From Solidesulfovibrio aerotolerans (lineage in GTDB: Bacteria > Desulfobacterota > Desulfovibrionia > Desulfovibrionales > Desulfovibrionaceae): DNA of 64,000 bases. The stretch spans positions 124,001 to 188,000 of the forward strand of contig NZ_WVUD01000001.1 of assembly GCF_009856865.1 (NCBI RefSeq), read 5' to 3'. Positions 9,895-18,298 of the stretch are shown in pieces. The position numbers and the translations under genes are program-made. Each line of letters begins with the position of its first letter. Positions within the stretch are counted from its first letter, which is position 1. The notes beneath the pieces were generated by a model. That model had not been told where the DNA came from. It made no database searches and saw only the letters and a list, made by a program, of their open reading frames with translations.

Positions 9895-10497
9895 GTGAAT
9901 GCCGATCTGTTGACACTGCCGGGCGGTTTGCCGTCTGGTGGGGCGCTGTGCGGCCAATGCGCCGCCGCCGGTCCCACCTGCTGCACGCTCTCGCCGGGGC
10001 AGGAGGAACTGTGCTTCCCTGTCTCTGACATGGAGCGCACCCGCATTGTCGAGCAGGTGGGCCTGGTCCGCGGCGCGTTTACGCCCCAGGCCAATTCCAG
10101 GGCTTTTGTGGCCAATCTGGCCCGGCTTTTCCCCCGCGACCGGGACACGCTGGCCCGGCTTTTTCCCGATGGCGGGCAGCATCTGCGCCTGTCCGTGGAT
10201 AGCGCTGGAAATTGCGTGTTTTTGCGGGCTGATGGATGCAGCTTGCCAAGCCCGGTGCGTCCGTATTATTGCCGCCTCTTCCCGTTCTGGCTGGCCGGGG
10301 CACGGGTGACGGCGTTTGCCTCCCCGGATTGCCTGATCCACCGCCAGGGCCGCACCGTGCACCGAATGCTGGCCCTGCTGGACTACTCCGAGGCCGGCGT
10401 GCGCGAGCTGCATGGCCGATTACGCCTGGCCTGGGGGCTGCCCCCGAAGGAAGGCATGCCCTTTGTCACTCCCTCCCTTGTGAGATTTCGCCCGTGA
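9895..10497 (+). CDS. YkgJ-type cysteine cluster protein
   Basis: 200 residues of the YkgJ (CxxCxxxxxxCC) metal-chelating family. An N-terminal CGQCAAAGPTCC cluster at about residues 18-29 is followed by a distal ADGCSLPS...RPYYCRLFPFW cluster, the usual paired Cys sets proposed to bind zinc or iron. Function is not established for the family. I chose GTG at 9895, which has GGGAGG five bases upstream; the longer ORF from 9679 would translate the tandem repeat. Its stop overlaps the GTG of the PBP1A gene (GTGA), an arrangement that suggests a role linked to the envelope. Confidence 0.75.
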   Translation: MNADLLTLPGGLPSGGALCGQCAAAGPTCCTLSPGQEELCFPVSDMERTRIVEQVGLVRGAFTPQANSRAFVANLARLFPRDRDTLARLFPDGGQHLRLSVDSAGNCVFLRADGCSLPSPVRPYYCRLFPFWLAGARVTAFASPDCLIHRQGRTVHRMLALLDYSEAGVRELHGRLRLAWGLPPKEGMPFVTPSLVRFRP

Positions 10498-12881
10498 AAA
10501 AGTTCCTCATCCTTTCGGCGATTTTGGTTTTCGTTGGCCTTATCTGCGGTCTGGCCGGCGGCGTGGGCCTGTATTACTGGGCCTCCAACGATCTGCCGAG
10601 CTTTCGCAAGATCACCGACTACCGTCCGCCCCTGGTCACTACCATCTACACCCGCGACAACAAGGTGCTCGGCTACCTCTATTCCGAAAAGCGCTTCCTG
10701 GTGACGCTTTCGGAAATGCCCGATTTTTTGCCCAAAGCCTTTCTGGCCGCCGAAGATGCCACCTTTTACCAACATGAAGGCGTGGACCCTTCGGCCATTG
10801 TCCGGGCCATGTTTAAAAATCTGCAAAAGGGCAGCCGCAAGCAGGGCGGCTCCACCATCACCCAGCAGATCATAAAGCGCCTGCTGTTGTCCTCGGAAAA
10901 AAGCTATACCCGAAAGATCAAAGAGGCCATCTTGGCCTACCGCCTGGAAAAGTACCTGACCAAGGACGAAATCCTCACCATCTACCTCAATCAGATCTAT
11001 CTGGGCTCCCGGGCCTACGGGGTCGAGGCGGCGGCGCGCACCTATTTCGGCGTCCACGTCGGCGACCTGACCATTGCCCAGGCGGCCTTGCTCGCCGGCC
11101 TGCCCCAGGCCCCCAGCCGCTACAGCCCGTTTCGCGATTTCGATTCCTCCAAGAGCCGGCAAAAATACGTCCTGGGCCGCATGCTGGCCCAGAACTGGAT
11201 CACCCAAGCCCAACACGACGCCGCCGTGGCCGAACCGCTGGTCTTTAAGAGCATGGCCGATCCGTCCTGGGAAGTGGCTCCGTTTTACCTGGAAGAGGTG
11301 CGCCGGGAACTGATCGACCGTTTTGGCGAAGATCAGGTCTATAACGGCGGCCTGCACGTCCATTCGGCTGTTGACCTCAAGCACCAGGAGGCGGCCGAGC
11401 GGGCCTTGCGCGAAGGGCTGGTGGCCTCGGAGAAGCGGCGCGGCTTCAAGCCGAGCCTGGAGAAGCTGGACAAGGACAAGTACGAGGAATTTTACGAGCG
11501 TTCCAACGTGCCGGAGGCGCTGTTGGTTCCGGGCCGCTGGCTCAAGGCCCTGGTGCAGGAAGTCGGGCCGGCAGGTGCCGTCGTGCGCTTTGGCGACAAG
11601 TACGGCCTGATCCCGGCCGAGGACATGAGCTGGGCCAAGGGCAAGGTGGAGGCGGGCGATCTGGTCTGGGCGTCGGTCACCGCCATACCGGACAAGGGCG
11701 GTGCGGAAAAACCCGCCGCCGCCAAGCCAGCCGAGGCCCAGGCCGGCAAGAAGACCAAGGCCGCCCCGACGCCCCCGCCGGCCGCACCAGCCGCCCCGGC
11801 CAAAGCCGGCCGGCCCATGTGGCGTCTGGCCATGCAGCTGGAGCCGCATATCGAAGGGGCCATCGTGTCCATGGACCCGCGCACCGGCGAGGTGCTGGCC
11901 TGCGTCGGCGGCTTCTCCTTTGAAAAAAGCCAGTTCAACCGGGCCACCCAGTCTTTTCGCCAGCCCGGTTCGTCGTTTAAGCCTATCGTGTATTCCGTGG
12001 CCATGGACAACGGCATGACCCCGGCCACGGTGGTGGTGGACGGTCCGTTTTCCTACGTCGATCCCTGGAGCAAGCAGGTCTGGAGTCCGGGCAACTATGA
12101 GGGCGGGCACGACGGCCCCATGAGCATCCGGGCCGCCCTGGCCAAATCCAAAAACCTCGTCACCGTGCGCGTGGCCCAGCAGGTGGGCATGAAAAAGATC
12201 GTGGAGCGGGCCCAGGCCTTGGGGCTTCGCGGCGAGTTCGTGCCGTTTTTGCCGGTGAGCCTGGGGGCTGTGGCCGTCAACATCCTGGACATGATCCGGG
12301 CCTATTCCGCCTTTGCCCGGGACGGTTCCACCATAAACCCCCGGTTTGTCCTGGACGTCAAAAGCCCCTGGGGCGAGGAAGTCTGGGTGAACAAGCCTGA
12401 AATCAAGCAGGTCATCTCCCCACAGACCGCCTACGTCATGGACTCCCTGCTCAAAGAAGTGGTGCGGGCCGGCACAGCCACGGCGGCCAAGGTCCTAAAC
12501 CGGCCCATTGCCGGCAAAACCGGCACCACCAACGATTTCCAGGACGCCTGGTTCATGGGCTTTACGCCCTATCTGCTGACCGGTTGTTATGTCGGCTACG
12601 ATCAGCCCAAGTCCATGGGCAAGGGCGAAACCGGCGGTCGGGCCTCGCTGCCCATCTGGCTTTCCTACCGCAAGGCCGTGGAAGAGGACTACCCGGTGGA
12701 AGACTTTTCGCGGCCGCCGGGCATCTTTATGGGCACTGTGGACGGCGTCCCCATGGCCTTTAAGGAAGGCACCGAGAAGGGCTCCATGGCCATCATGGAC
12801 GAGGAGCAGGAAAAAGCCTTTTTGACCGATCCCAACGCGCCGCTGGGCAAGAGCGAGGATCTGCTCAAGCAGATGTTCTAG
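10494..12881 (+). CDS. mrcA: Penicillin-binding protein 1A (bifunctional transglycosylase/transpeptidase)
   Basis: 795 residues. An N-terminal membrane anchor (about residues 4-28) is followed by a GT51 glycosyltransferase domain with AAEDATFYQHEG (catalytic Glu87), QGGSTITQQ and KIKEAILAYRLE, then a transpeptidase domain with SSFK (Ser about 490), SKN and KTGTTND (about 675). It polymerises and crosslinks peptidoglycan in the periplasm. An Ala/Pro/Lys-rich insert (about residues 402-440) separates the two halves and looks like a variable linker. GTG start at 10494 overlaps the upstream stop by 4 bp. A strong terminator follows. Confidence 0.93.
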   Translation: MKKFLILSAILVFVGLICGLAGGVGLYYWASNDLPSFRKITDYRPPLVTTIYTRDNKVLGYLYSEKRFLVTLSEMPDFLPKAFLAAEDATFYQHEGVDPSAIVRAMFKNLQKGSRKQGGSTITQQIIKRLLLSSEKSYTRKIKEAILAYRLEKYLTKDEILTIYLNQIYLGSRAYGVEAAARTYFGVHVGDLTIAQAALLAGLPQAPSRYSPFRDFDSSKSRQKYVLGRMLAQNWITQAQHDAAVAEPLVFKSMADPSWEVAPFYLEEVRRELIDRFGEDQVYNGGLHVHSAVDLKHQEAAERALREGLVASEKRRGFKPSLEKLDKDKYEEFYERSNVPEALLVPGRWLKALVQEVGPAGAVVRFGDKYGLIPAEDMSWAKGKVEAGDLVWASVTAIPDKGGAEKPAAAKPAEAQAGKKTKAAPTPPPAAPAAPAKAGRPMWRLAMQLEPHIEGAIVSMDPRTGEVLACVGGFSFEKSQFNRATQSFRQPGSSFKPIVYSVAMDNGMTPATVVVDGPFSYVDPWSKQVWSPGNYEGGHDGPMSIRAALAKSKNLVTVRVAQQVGMKKIVERAQALGLRGEFVPFLPVSLGAVAVNILDMIRAYSAFARDGSTINPRFVLDVKSPWGEEVWVNKPEIKQVISPQTAYVMDSLLKEVVRAGTATAAKVLNRPIAGKTGTTNDFQDAWFMGFTPYLLTGCYVGYDQPKSMGKGETGGRASLPIWLSYRKAVEEDYPVEDFSRPPGIFMGTVDGVPMAFKEGTEKGSMAIMDEEQEKAFLTDPNAPLGKSEDLLKQMF

Positions 12882-12914
12882 GCCGTTGCGCTGCTTTTGC
12901 CGCTCCGTTATTTG

Positions 12915-12953
12915 ACGCCGCCGCCAGGGAGACTCCTTTGGCGGCGGCGTTTT
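12915..12953 (+). terminator. Rho-independent terminator after the PBP1A gene
   Basis: Perfect 12-bp GC-rich stem (12915-12926 with 12939-12950) around a 12-nt loop, followed by TTTT-like sequence at 12950-12953. It lies 33 bp after the PBP1A stop. Confidence 0.8.
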
Positions 12954-13054
12954 GCCTGGGGCAGGCCTGTCTTTGGCCCGGTTGGCCCGGATTGGCCGCC
13001 CGAGCAACGGTGGCTTACGTCAAACACCTTCGTCGGCTGTCCAGGCCGGTATCC

Positions 13055-13146
13055 CGCCAACGCCAAGAACCCCCTAAAAACTTCTCCAGTCGGGGGGTCC
13101 GGGGGGATCATCCCCCCGGCCGCCGGAGGCATCTTCTGCCTTCTCC
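13055..13146 (+). repeat. Dispersed GC-hairpin repeat, copy 1
   Basis: Contains the shared modules in order: CCCCCTAAAAACTTCTCC, GGGGGGTCCGGGGGGATCATCCCCCC (strong hairpin), GGCCGCCGGAGGC and ATCTTCTGCCTTCTC. Near-identical modules recur at 19225-19341 and 37447-37536 and, inverted, at 19108-19204. An apparent 165-codon ORF from 12897 reads through it and was judged spurious. Lies in the 734-bp gap between the PBP1A gene and the Ser/Thr-rich gene. Confidence 0.85.
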
Positions 13147-13172
13147 CGCTTCTCCGCCTCCCTGCGCGGCGA

Positions 13173-13260
13173 CGCCGTTCCCCCTTAACCCCTTGTCTTC
13201 AAGTGGGATTCCAAAGGGTTCAGCCCTTTGGCCGCCGGAGGCATCTTCTGCCTTCTCCTC
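13173..13260 (+). repeat. Dispersed hairpin repeat, variant copy 2
   Basis: Begins GCCGTTCCCCCTTAACCCC and continues GGGATTCCAAAGGGTTCAGC then CCTTTGGCCGCCGGAGGC and ATCTTCTGCCTTCTCC. The AAAGGGTTCAGCCCTTT stem replaces the G7/C7 stem of copy 1, but the GGCCGCCGGAGGC plus TCTTCTGCCTTCT tail is the same. A very similar 87-bp copy lies at 14238-14324. Confidence 0.85.
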
Positions 13261-13615
13261 TCTTTCGCCCGGGGCTGTCGCCGAATTGTTTGAAGACTGT
13301 GCAGCCAGCGTATCAGATAAAAATCTATTGCAGTACTGAAATAAAACGCGGAAAGCTGGCCTTTGAGAATGCACTTTGCAATATCATGCGATGATAGGAA
13401 TGAATTTCAGCCTGCGCCAATGCTGACGGATTGTGGGCGTGGTCGTTACAGGGAAAGATTGCATTGCCAGATTTGTGGGAATAATTTGGCGTTTCCCCGC
13501 CATGACGCATATTTTTTTAAAAGGTTACGTCTGAAAATAATTAATTTCTATGTAAACTTCTTTCCAGGACGGCCGATAAGCCCGCAGACGGCAACCACGA
13601 AAAAGGAGAGCAACC
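13261..13615 (+). other. AT-rich leader region, no gene recognised
   Basis: In contrast to the surrounding GC-rich DNA this stretch is AT-rich, with runs such as CATATTTTTTTAAAAGG near 13507 and AAAATAATTAATTTCTATG near 13534. It precedes the Ser/Thr-rich protein gene and probably holds its promoter, but I cannot define a -35/-10 pair or a correctly spaced sigma54 element. A TGGCC...TGCA match near 13352 has GG-N11-GC spacing, one base too long. Confidence 0.4.
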
Positions 13616-14110
13616 ATGTCCACGGATTTGATCAGCCTGTCCTACGGCACCAGTTCCACCGCCTTGTCCAGCCTCACCTCGGGCAGCACCAGTTCCTCGA
13701 CCTCGGCCTCCGCGACCATGGCGGCAGCGCTCAATACCCAGGGCTCCGATGCCACCGCTGTGTCCAAGGGTGCCCAGACCATGCAGAAATTGAGCGATAT
13801 GGCCTCTTCGGACCCCGAGAAGTTTAAGGAAGTGTCCCAGCAGATTTCCGACAAGCTCACCGAGGCTGCCAAAAACAGCACGGATTCCAATTCCAGCAAG
13901 ATGTTGACGGAAATGGCGGGGAAATTCGCTTCGGCCGCCACGTCCGGCAGCATGGATTCGCTGACCCCGCCCGAGCCGCCCACTGGCGCGGCCGGAGCCC
14001 AGGGGCAGGCGGCCATGAAGTACACCCAGAACAGCGGCAGCAATCCCATGTCCCAGATGGACAGCATCATTTCCGATGCCCTGTCCGGGACTGATTCGAC
14101 TTCGGCCTAG
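13616..14110 (+). CDS. Ser/Thr-rich hypothetical protein
   Basis: 164 residues, not recognised. The first 45 residues are almost entirely Ser, Thr, Ala and Gly (for example LTSGSTSSSTSASAT), the middle is an amphipathic helix-rich block (about 50-110: SDPEKFKEVSQQISDKLTEA, MLTEMAGKFASAA), and the tail is Pro/Gly/Gln-rich. There are no cysteines, no signal peptide and no membrane segment. AAAAAGGAGAG precedes the ATG. Codon use matches coding DNA of the genome. Composition resembles the larger protein at 45088-46215, which suggests a similar surface or secreted niche, but homology is not demonstrable by eye. Confidence 0.7.
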   Translation: MSTDLISLSYGTSSTALSSLTSGSTSSSTSASATMAAALNTQGSDATAVSKGAQTMQKLSDMASSDPEKFKEVSQQISDKLTEAAKNSTDSNSSKMLTEMAGKFASAATSGSMDSLTPPEPPTGAAGAQGQAAMKYTQNSGSNPMSQMDSIISDALSGTDSTSA

Positions 14111-14237
14111 GCCGCCGTGGATTTTCTTGTGCGGTGTGCCGGGCCGGCACGCGCGACATCCCGCCGCCGGGCCTGGCCGGGCGACTGGCGGCGGGGAGGG
14201 CGTGCAGGCGTGCCTCCCATCCCCCCATCACGGCAAT

Positions 14238-14335
14238 GCCGTCCCCCTTTACCCTTTGCCTCCAGGTGGGATTCCAAAGGGCTCAGCCCTTTGGCCGCCG
14301 GAGGCCTCTTCCGACTTCTCTTCTCCTATCTTCTC
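14238..14335 (+). repeat. Dispersed hairpin repeat, variant copy 3
   Basis: Near-identical to copy 2: GCCGTCCCCCTTTACCC, GGGATTCCAAAGGGCTCAGC, CCTTTGGCCGCCGGAGGC, then CTCTTCCGACTTCTC. It sits between the stops of the convergent Ser/Thr-rich and HD-GYP genes, ending less than 10 bp from the HD-GYP stop. Confidence 0.85.
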
Positions 14336-14342
14336 GTCTCCC

Positions 14343-15407
14343 CTACGCGCTCTGTGCGCCGGTGCCCGGCTCTTGCGGCGGCAATTCCCCTTTTTGGGCC
14401 GCTGTGCCGCCGTTTTTGAGCAACTCGGCGTCGGCCAGGATCATGATCAGTCGCTTGAACATGGCCCGGTCAAAGGTCTCTTTTTTGGCTTCCATCTTGC
14501 GCAGCGCCTCAAAGGGCGGATAGGCCGGCCGCCACACGCAGGCCCGGGTCAGGGCGTCGTAGGTGTTGCACACGATCAGCGCCTTGACGAAAAACGGGAT
14601 GCCGGCCGCCGGCATCCCGGCCGGAAAACCTTTGCCATCCTCCTGCTCATGGTGAAACAGGATGCAATGCAGCGTTTCCGTGGGCAAGGGCAGATTGACA
14701 AGCAGCCCCACCCCCATGGCCGGATGGGACCGGAACAGCGCTGCTTCCTCCGGCGTCCAGGCATCCGGGCGGCGATCCATCAGCCCCTCGGGCAGCCCGG
14801 TCTTGCCCACGTCGTGCAACAGTGCCCCCACCCCGATCTTGACCAGCAGTTCCTCGGTCATGCCTTTGTGATCCATGAGCATGATGGAAGTGAGCACCAT
14901 GGAGGCCAGCCCGTGCTGATAGTCCTGGTAGCCTTTGCTGATAAGCGGGGCCACGTTTTGCATGGCCCCGGGCGCTTGCAGAAAGCCGATGGACTGGCGC
15001 ACGAGCTTGCCCACCTGGTCGAACCGGGCGCGGCTGATGGAATGGGGCAGCTTTTCCTCCAGCACCCCGCGCACCTGCGTGGTGGCGCTGGCATGCCAGG
15101 CATCGGCCCGGTCAGTCAGCGGAATCGATTCGTCGAGGAGTATTTCGCCGAGGTTGTCACGCAGGTAATTCTCGAAATGGCGCAGTTCGCCCGCGTGGAT
15201 GTAGACGGTTTCGATGTTTGCGGCCTTGAGCCGGCGCACCTGCTCCTGGGTAAAGGCCGCCCCGCGCGAGGCGTACAGGACCAGCCCCTGGCCCTTGCGC
15301 ACGTACAGGGAAAATCGACCCGTGCCCCAGGGTCGCAGGCAGGCGGTCTTGATCGGGGAGTAGGCTTTGAGTTCCAGGGCCGTTATGGCGTCGGGCATGC
15401 TTGTCAT
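14343..15407 (-). CDS. HD-GYP domain protein (putative c-di-GMP phosphodiesterase)
   Basis: 354 residues. An N-terminal domain of about 130 residues (DUF3391-like position) precedes an HD-GYP domain with HDVGK (about residue 198) and HHEQEDGKGFPAG (about 248). The family consensus HHExxDGxGYP is kept except GFP for GYP, which is tolerated in active members. Such proteins hydrolyse cyclic di-GMP and control motility and biofilm. The ATG at 15407 overlaps the upstream Pat-like stop (ATGA), so the two are co-translated. A second ATG nine bases on is an alternative start. Confidence 0.88.
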   Translation of the reverse strand: MTSMPDAITALELKAYSPIKTACLRPWGTGRFSLYVRKGQGLVLYASRGAAFTQEQVRRLKAANIETVYIHAGELRHFENYLRDNLGEILLDESIPLTDRADAWHASATTQVRGVLEEKLPHSISRARFDQVGKLVRQSIGFLQAPGAMQNVAPLISKGYQDYQHGLASMVLTSIMLMDHKGMTEELLVKIGVGALLHDVGKTGLPEGLMDRRPDAWTPEEAALFRSHPAMGVGLLVNLPLPTETLHCILFHHEQEDGKGFPAGMPAAGIPFFVKALIVCNTYDALTRACVWRPAYPPFEALRKMEAKKETFDRAMFKRLIMILADAELLKNGGTAAQKGELPPQEPGTGAQSA

Positions 15408-18103
15408 GGCCGGGTTGCCTCGCCGGTCGATTGTTCCTGGAGCGGCAGGCGCATTTCCGCCACTTCGTCGTCGTAGTTGCGCACCACTGAAAAACCGAGC
15501 TTTTCAGCCAGTCCCTGCATCCCGCCGTTTTCCATAAGCGCCTGTCCGGTCAGTTCCTTCGTGCCGCGTTCGCGACAGTAGCGGATGATTTTTTCCATGA
15601 GCAGCCGGCCAAGGCCGGTGCCTTTGAGATTGGAGCGCACGATGACGGCAAATTCCGCTGTGGCATTGTCCGGCCTCGTCGAGGCCCGCACCACGCCAAG
15701 GGTCTCGGGGCGGCCGTCAGGGCCGGGAGCGGTGGCGATAAAGGCCATTTCGCGCTCGTAGTCGATCTGGGTGAGTTTGGCCATTTCGGCATGGGACAGG
15801 TCGCGCACCACGCCGAAAAACCGGAAACGCAGATCTTCGGCCGACAGGCCTTTGAAAAATTCGAAATGGGCCGGCTCGTCTTCGGGGCGGATGGGGCGCA
15901 AGAGCACTTCCCGGCCGTTTCGCAGCACGACTTTCTCTTCCAGTTCGCGCGGGTAGGGCCGGATGGCCAGACGGTGCGGATCGGGCTGGGCCTCGGGGGA
16001 AAGCCGGATGGTGGCGCTTATGACCGTGACCCCGTCGGGATGGGCCAGCACGGGGTTGATATCGATGGCGGCGATGCGCTCCAGATCGGCCACGCACTGG
16101 GAAATCTGATTGAGCGTCAGGCCCAGGGCGTCGAGATCAGCCGCCGGCTGGCCGCCGCCGCCGGCCAGGGCGGCCGACACCCGGGTGCGGTTCACGAGAT
16201 CGCGGGCCAGGGACATATTGAGTGGCGTGAGCGCCACGGCCTTATCCTGGGTGACCCTGGCGGCCAGCCCGCCCTGGCCGAAGATGATGTAGGGGCCGAA
16301 CACCGGGTCCACCCGGGCCTGGATGGTCAGTTCGTGAGCACCGGCCCGGCGGCTCATGGCCTGGATCACGTAGCCCTCGATGCGCGCCCCGGGCATGTTG
16401 TCCAGAGCGCGCTGGGAGGCGGCGGCCACGGCCTCGCGCACGGCATCGGGGCCGGGGACGTCGAGCACAAGCCCGCCCACGTCAAAGGGCTGGGGAATGT
16501 CCGGGGAGATGATCTTGACGGCCACGGGATAGCCCAGGGCCTCGGCCGCGGCCACGGCGTCGTCGATGTCCTCGGTGATGTGGGAAGGCACGGCCACCAC
16601 GCCGTAATAGCCGAGCACTTCCTTGGCTTCCGGGTCGGTCAGCGTGAGCCGTCCTTCGGCAAAAGCCCGTTCCACCACGGCCCGGGCCGCCTCGGGGTCC
16701 GGGGCGTAGGCCTCGGGCAGGCTGGCCGGCATCTCCATGAGGAGTTCCTGGTTTTTGCGGTAGCGGGCCAACTGGACAAAGGCCGAGACGGCCTGATCCG
16801 GCGTGGCGTAGGTCGGAACCCCGGCCTCGTTTAAGATTTTAAGGGCGTCGCCCCCGGCTGGATCATAGCCCATAAAACAGGCCAGCACCGTGCGGCTGGT
16901 TTTGGCGGCAACCCCGGCCACAGCCCGGGCCGTCTCCTCGGGCGACACCCCGGGAAAGGGCACATGGATCACCAGCACGGCGTTGGCTCCGGGCGCGCGC
17001 AACAGCGCGCGCAAGGCCTCGGCATACAGGCCCGGGGCCATGTCCACGCCCATGTCCACCACGCCCTGGCGCTGCCAGTTGGGGCCAAGGAGACCGGAAA
17101 GGGCCTCGGCGCTTTCGGTATCGAACGGGGCCAGCCGGCCACCACCTTCCAGCAACGCGTCGGCAGCCATGATGCCCATGGAGCCGCCGTTGGTCAAAAT
17201 GGCCAGATTGTCGCCGGAAAGCGGCCTGGCCCGGGCCAGGGTCTGGGCGGCGTCAAAAAGCGTGTCGATGGCCCCCACCCGCAGCATACCGGCCCGGCGA
17301 AAAGCCTCGTCATACACCTCGTCGCGGCCCTCGTCCGGTCCCGGCGGAAAGAGCGTCCAGAGCTTGTGGCCGGGCCGCACCACCAGCAACGGCTTGTTGC
17401 GGGCCGCCGCCCGGGAGGCGCTCATAAACGACCGGGCGTCGGTGACCGTCTCGACATAGAGAAGAATGGAGCGCGTGTTGGGGTCAGAGGCCATATAGTC
17501 GAGGATGTCGGCGTACTTGAGATCGACCCGGTCGCCCAGGGACAGGATGTGGGAAAAGCCGATGCCCTTGGTGTGCGCCCAGTCGAGGACGGCGGTAAAA
17601 AGCGAGGCGGACTGGGAAATAAAGGCCATGCGGCCGGGCCGGGCGTCGCGGTTGGCCAGGGAGCAGTTCAGCCCAATGCCCGGGACGAGCAGGCCCATGC
17701 CCGAAGGCCCGAGGATGCGAATGCCCGAGGGCGCAGCCGCTTCCAGCATACGGCCTTGCAATTCGCTTTTTACCTCGCGCGTCAGCTTGGCGTAGCCCGG
17801 TGGCAGGACCACCGCCGCCCCGACACCGCGCCGGCCAAGTTCCCGCAGGGTGTCCGGCACAGCCTCGGGACCGGTGCAGATGACCGCCAGATCCGGGGTC
17901 AACGGCAGGGTGTCCACGGACTTGTAGCAGGTCAGCCCGTCGATCTCGGCCAGATCCGGGGCCACGGGCATGACCGGTCCCAGGAACTTGCCGCCAAGCA
18001 GGTTTCGCAAGAGAACCGAACCAACATGGCCGGGGTCGGCGCATACGCCGACAACGGCCACGGAATTGGGTCGAAACAAGGCATCCAGGCTTCGGGCGCT
18101 CAA
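15404..18103 (-). CDS. PatZ-like acyl-CoA synthetase/GNAT acetyltransferase fusion
   Basis: 899 residues from a TTG start at 18103, with GGGGGG eight bases upstream; no ATG/GTG fits and the reading frame further upstream is not family-like. Domains in order: CoA-binding Rossmann (1-130, LFRPNSVAVVGV), succinyl-CoA ligase-like domains, ATP-grasp (about 480-720), and a C-terminal GNAT domain with KGTGLGRLLMEKIIRYCRERG-type acetyl-CoA loop (about 840-860). Length and order match protein lysine acetyltransferases PatZ/Pka (about 890 residues). The SHTG phosphohistidine motif of active ADP-forming acetyl-CoA synthetases is not visible, as in PatZ. Coupled to the HD-GYP gene; divergent from a crotonase gene. 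Confidence 0.88.
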   Translation of the reverse strand: MSARSLDALFRPNSVAVVGVCADPGHVGSVLLRNLLGGKFLGPVMPVAPDLAEIDGLTCYKSVDTLPLTPDLAVICTGPEAVPDTLRELGRRGVGAAVVLPPGYAKLTREVKSELQGRMLEAAAPSGIRILGPSGMGLLVPGIGLNCSLANRDARPGRMAFISQSASLFTAVLDWAHTKGIGFSHILSLGDRVDLKYADILDYMASDPNTRSILLYVETVTDARSFMSASRAAARNKPLLVVRPGHKLWTLFPPGPDEGRDEVYDEAFRRAGMLRVGAIDTLFDAAQTLARARPLSGDNLAILTNGGSMGIMAADALLEGGGRLAPFDTESAEALSGLLGPNWQRQGVVDMGVDMAPGLYAEALRALLRAPGANAVLVIHVPFPGVSPEETARAVAGVAAKTSRTVLACFMGYDPAGGDALKILNEAGVPTYATPDQAVSAFVQLARYRKNQELLMEMPASLPEAYAPDPEAARAVVERAFAEGRLTLTDPEAKEVLGYYGVVAVPSHITEDIDDAVAAAEALGYPVAVKIISPDIPQPFDVGGLVLDVPGPDAVREAVAAASQRALDNMPGARIEGYVIQAMSRRAGAHELTIQARVDPVFGPYIIFGQGGLAARVTQDKAVALTPLNMSLARDLVNRTRVSAALAGGGGQPAADLDALGLTLNQISQCVADLERIAAIDINPVLAHPDGVTVISATIRLSPEAQPDPHRLAIRPYPRELEEKVVLRNGREVLLRPIRPEDEPAHFEFFKGLSAEDLRFRFFGVVRDLSHAEMAKLTQIDYEREMAFIATAPGPDGRPETLGVVRASTRPDNATAEFAVIVRSNLKGTGLGRLLMEKIIRYCRERGTKELTGQALMENGGMQGLAEKLGFSVVRNYDDEVAEMRLPLQEQSTGEATRP

Positions 18104-18298
18104 GGCGATAGTCCCCCCTGTCCTTCGTGACGGTTTGGACAAAGGATAGAGGCCTCTTGGGGCCAACGCAAGGGGTTTTGCGTCCCGGCCCATGTCCCGG
18201 CCCAGGTCACGACGAGAGGCGCAGCCGGCCGTGTTGACAGGAAGTATCGCGACTGGCACGGTTTGATGCATCGGCTGGGATGCCGTCAGGAGGGGATC

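Noticed and set aside
12897-13394. 165-codon ORF after the PBP1A gene
   Set aside because: It translates a terminator and two dispersed repeat copies, with an Arg/Pro-rich product typical of repeat read-through.
14076-15476. Long plus-strand ORF opposite the HD-GYP gene
   Set aside because: Antisense shadow of a gene with clear HD-GYP motifs.
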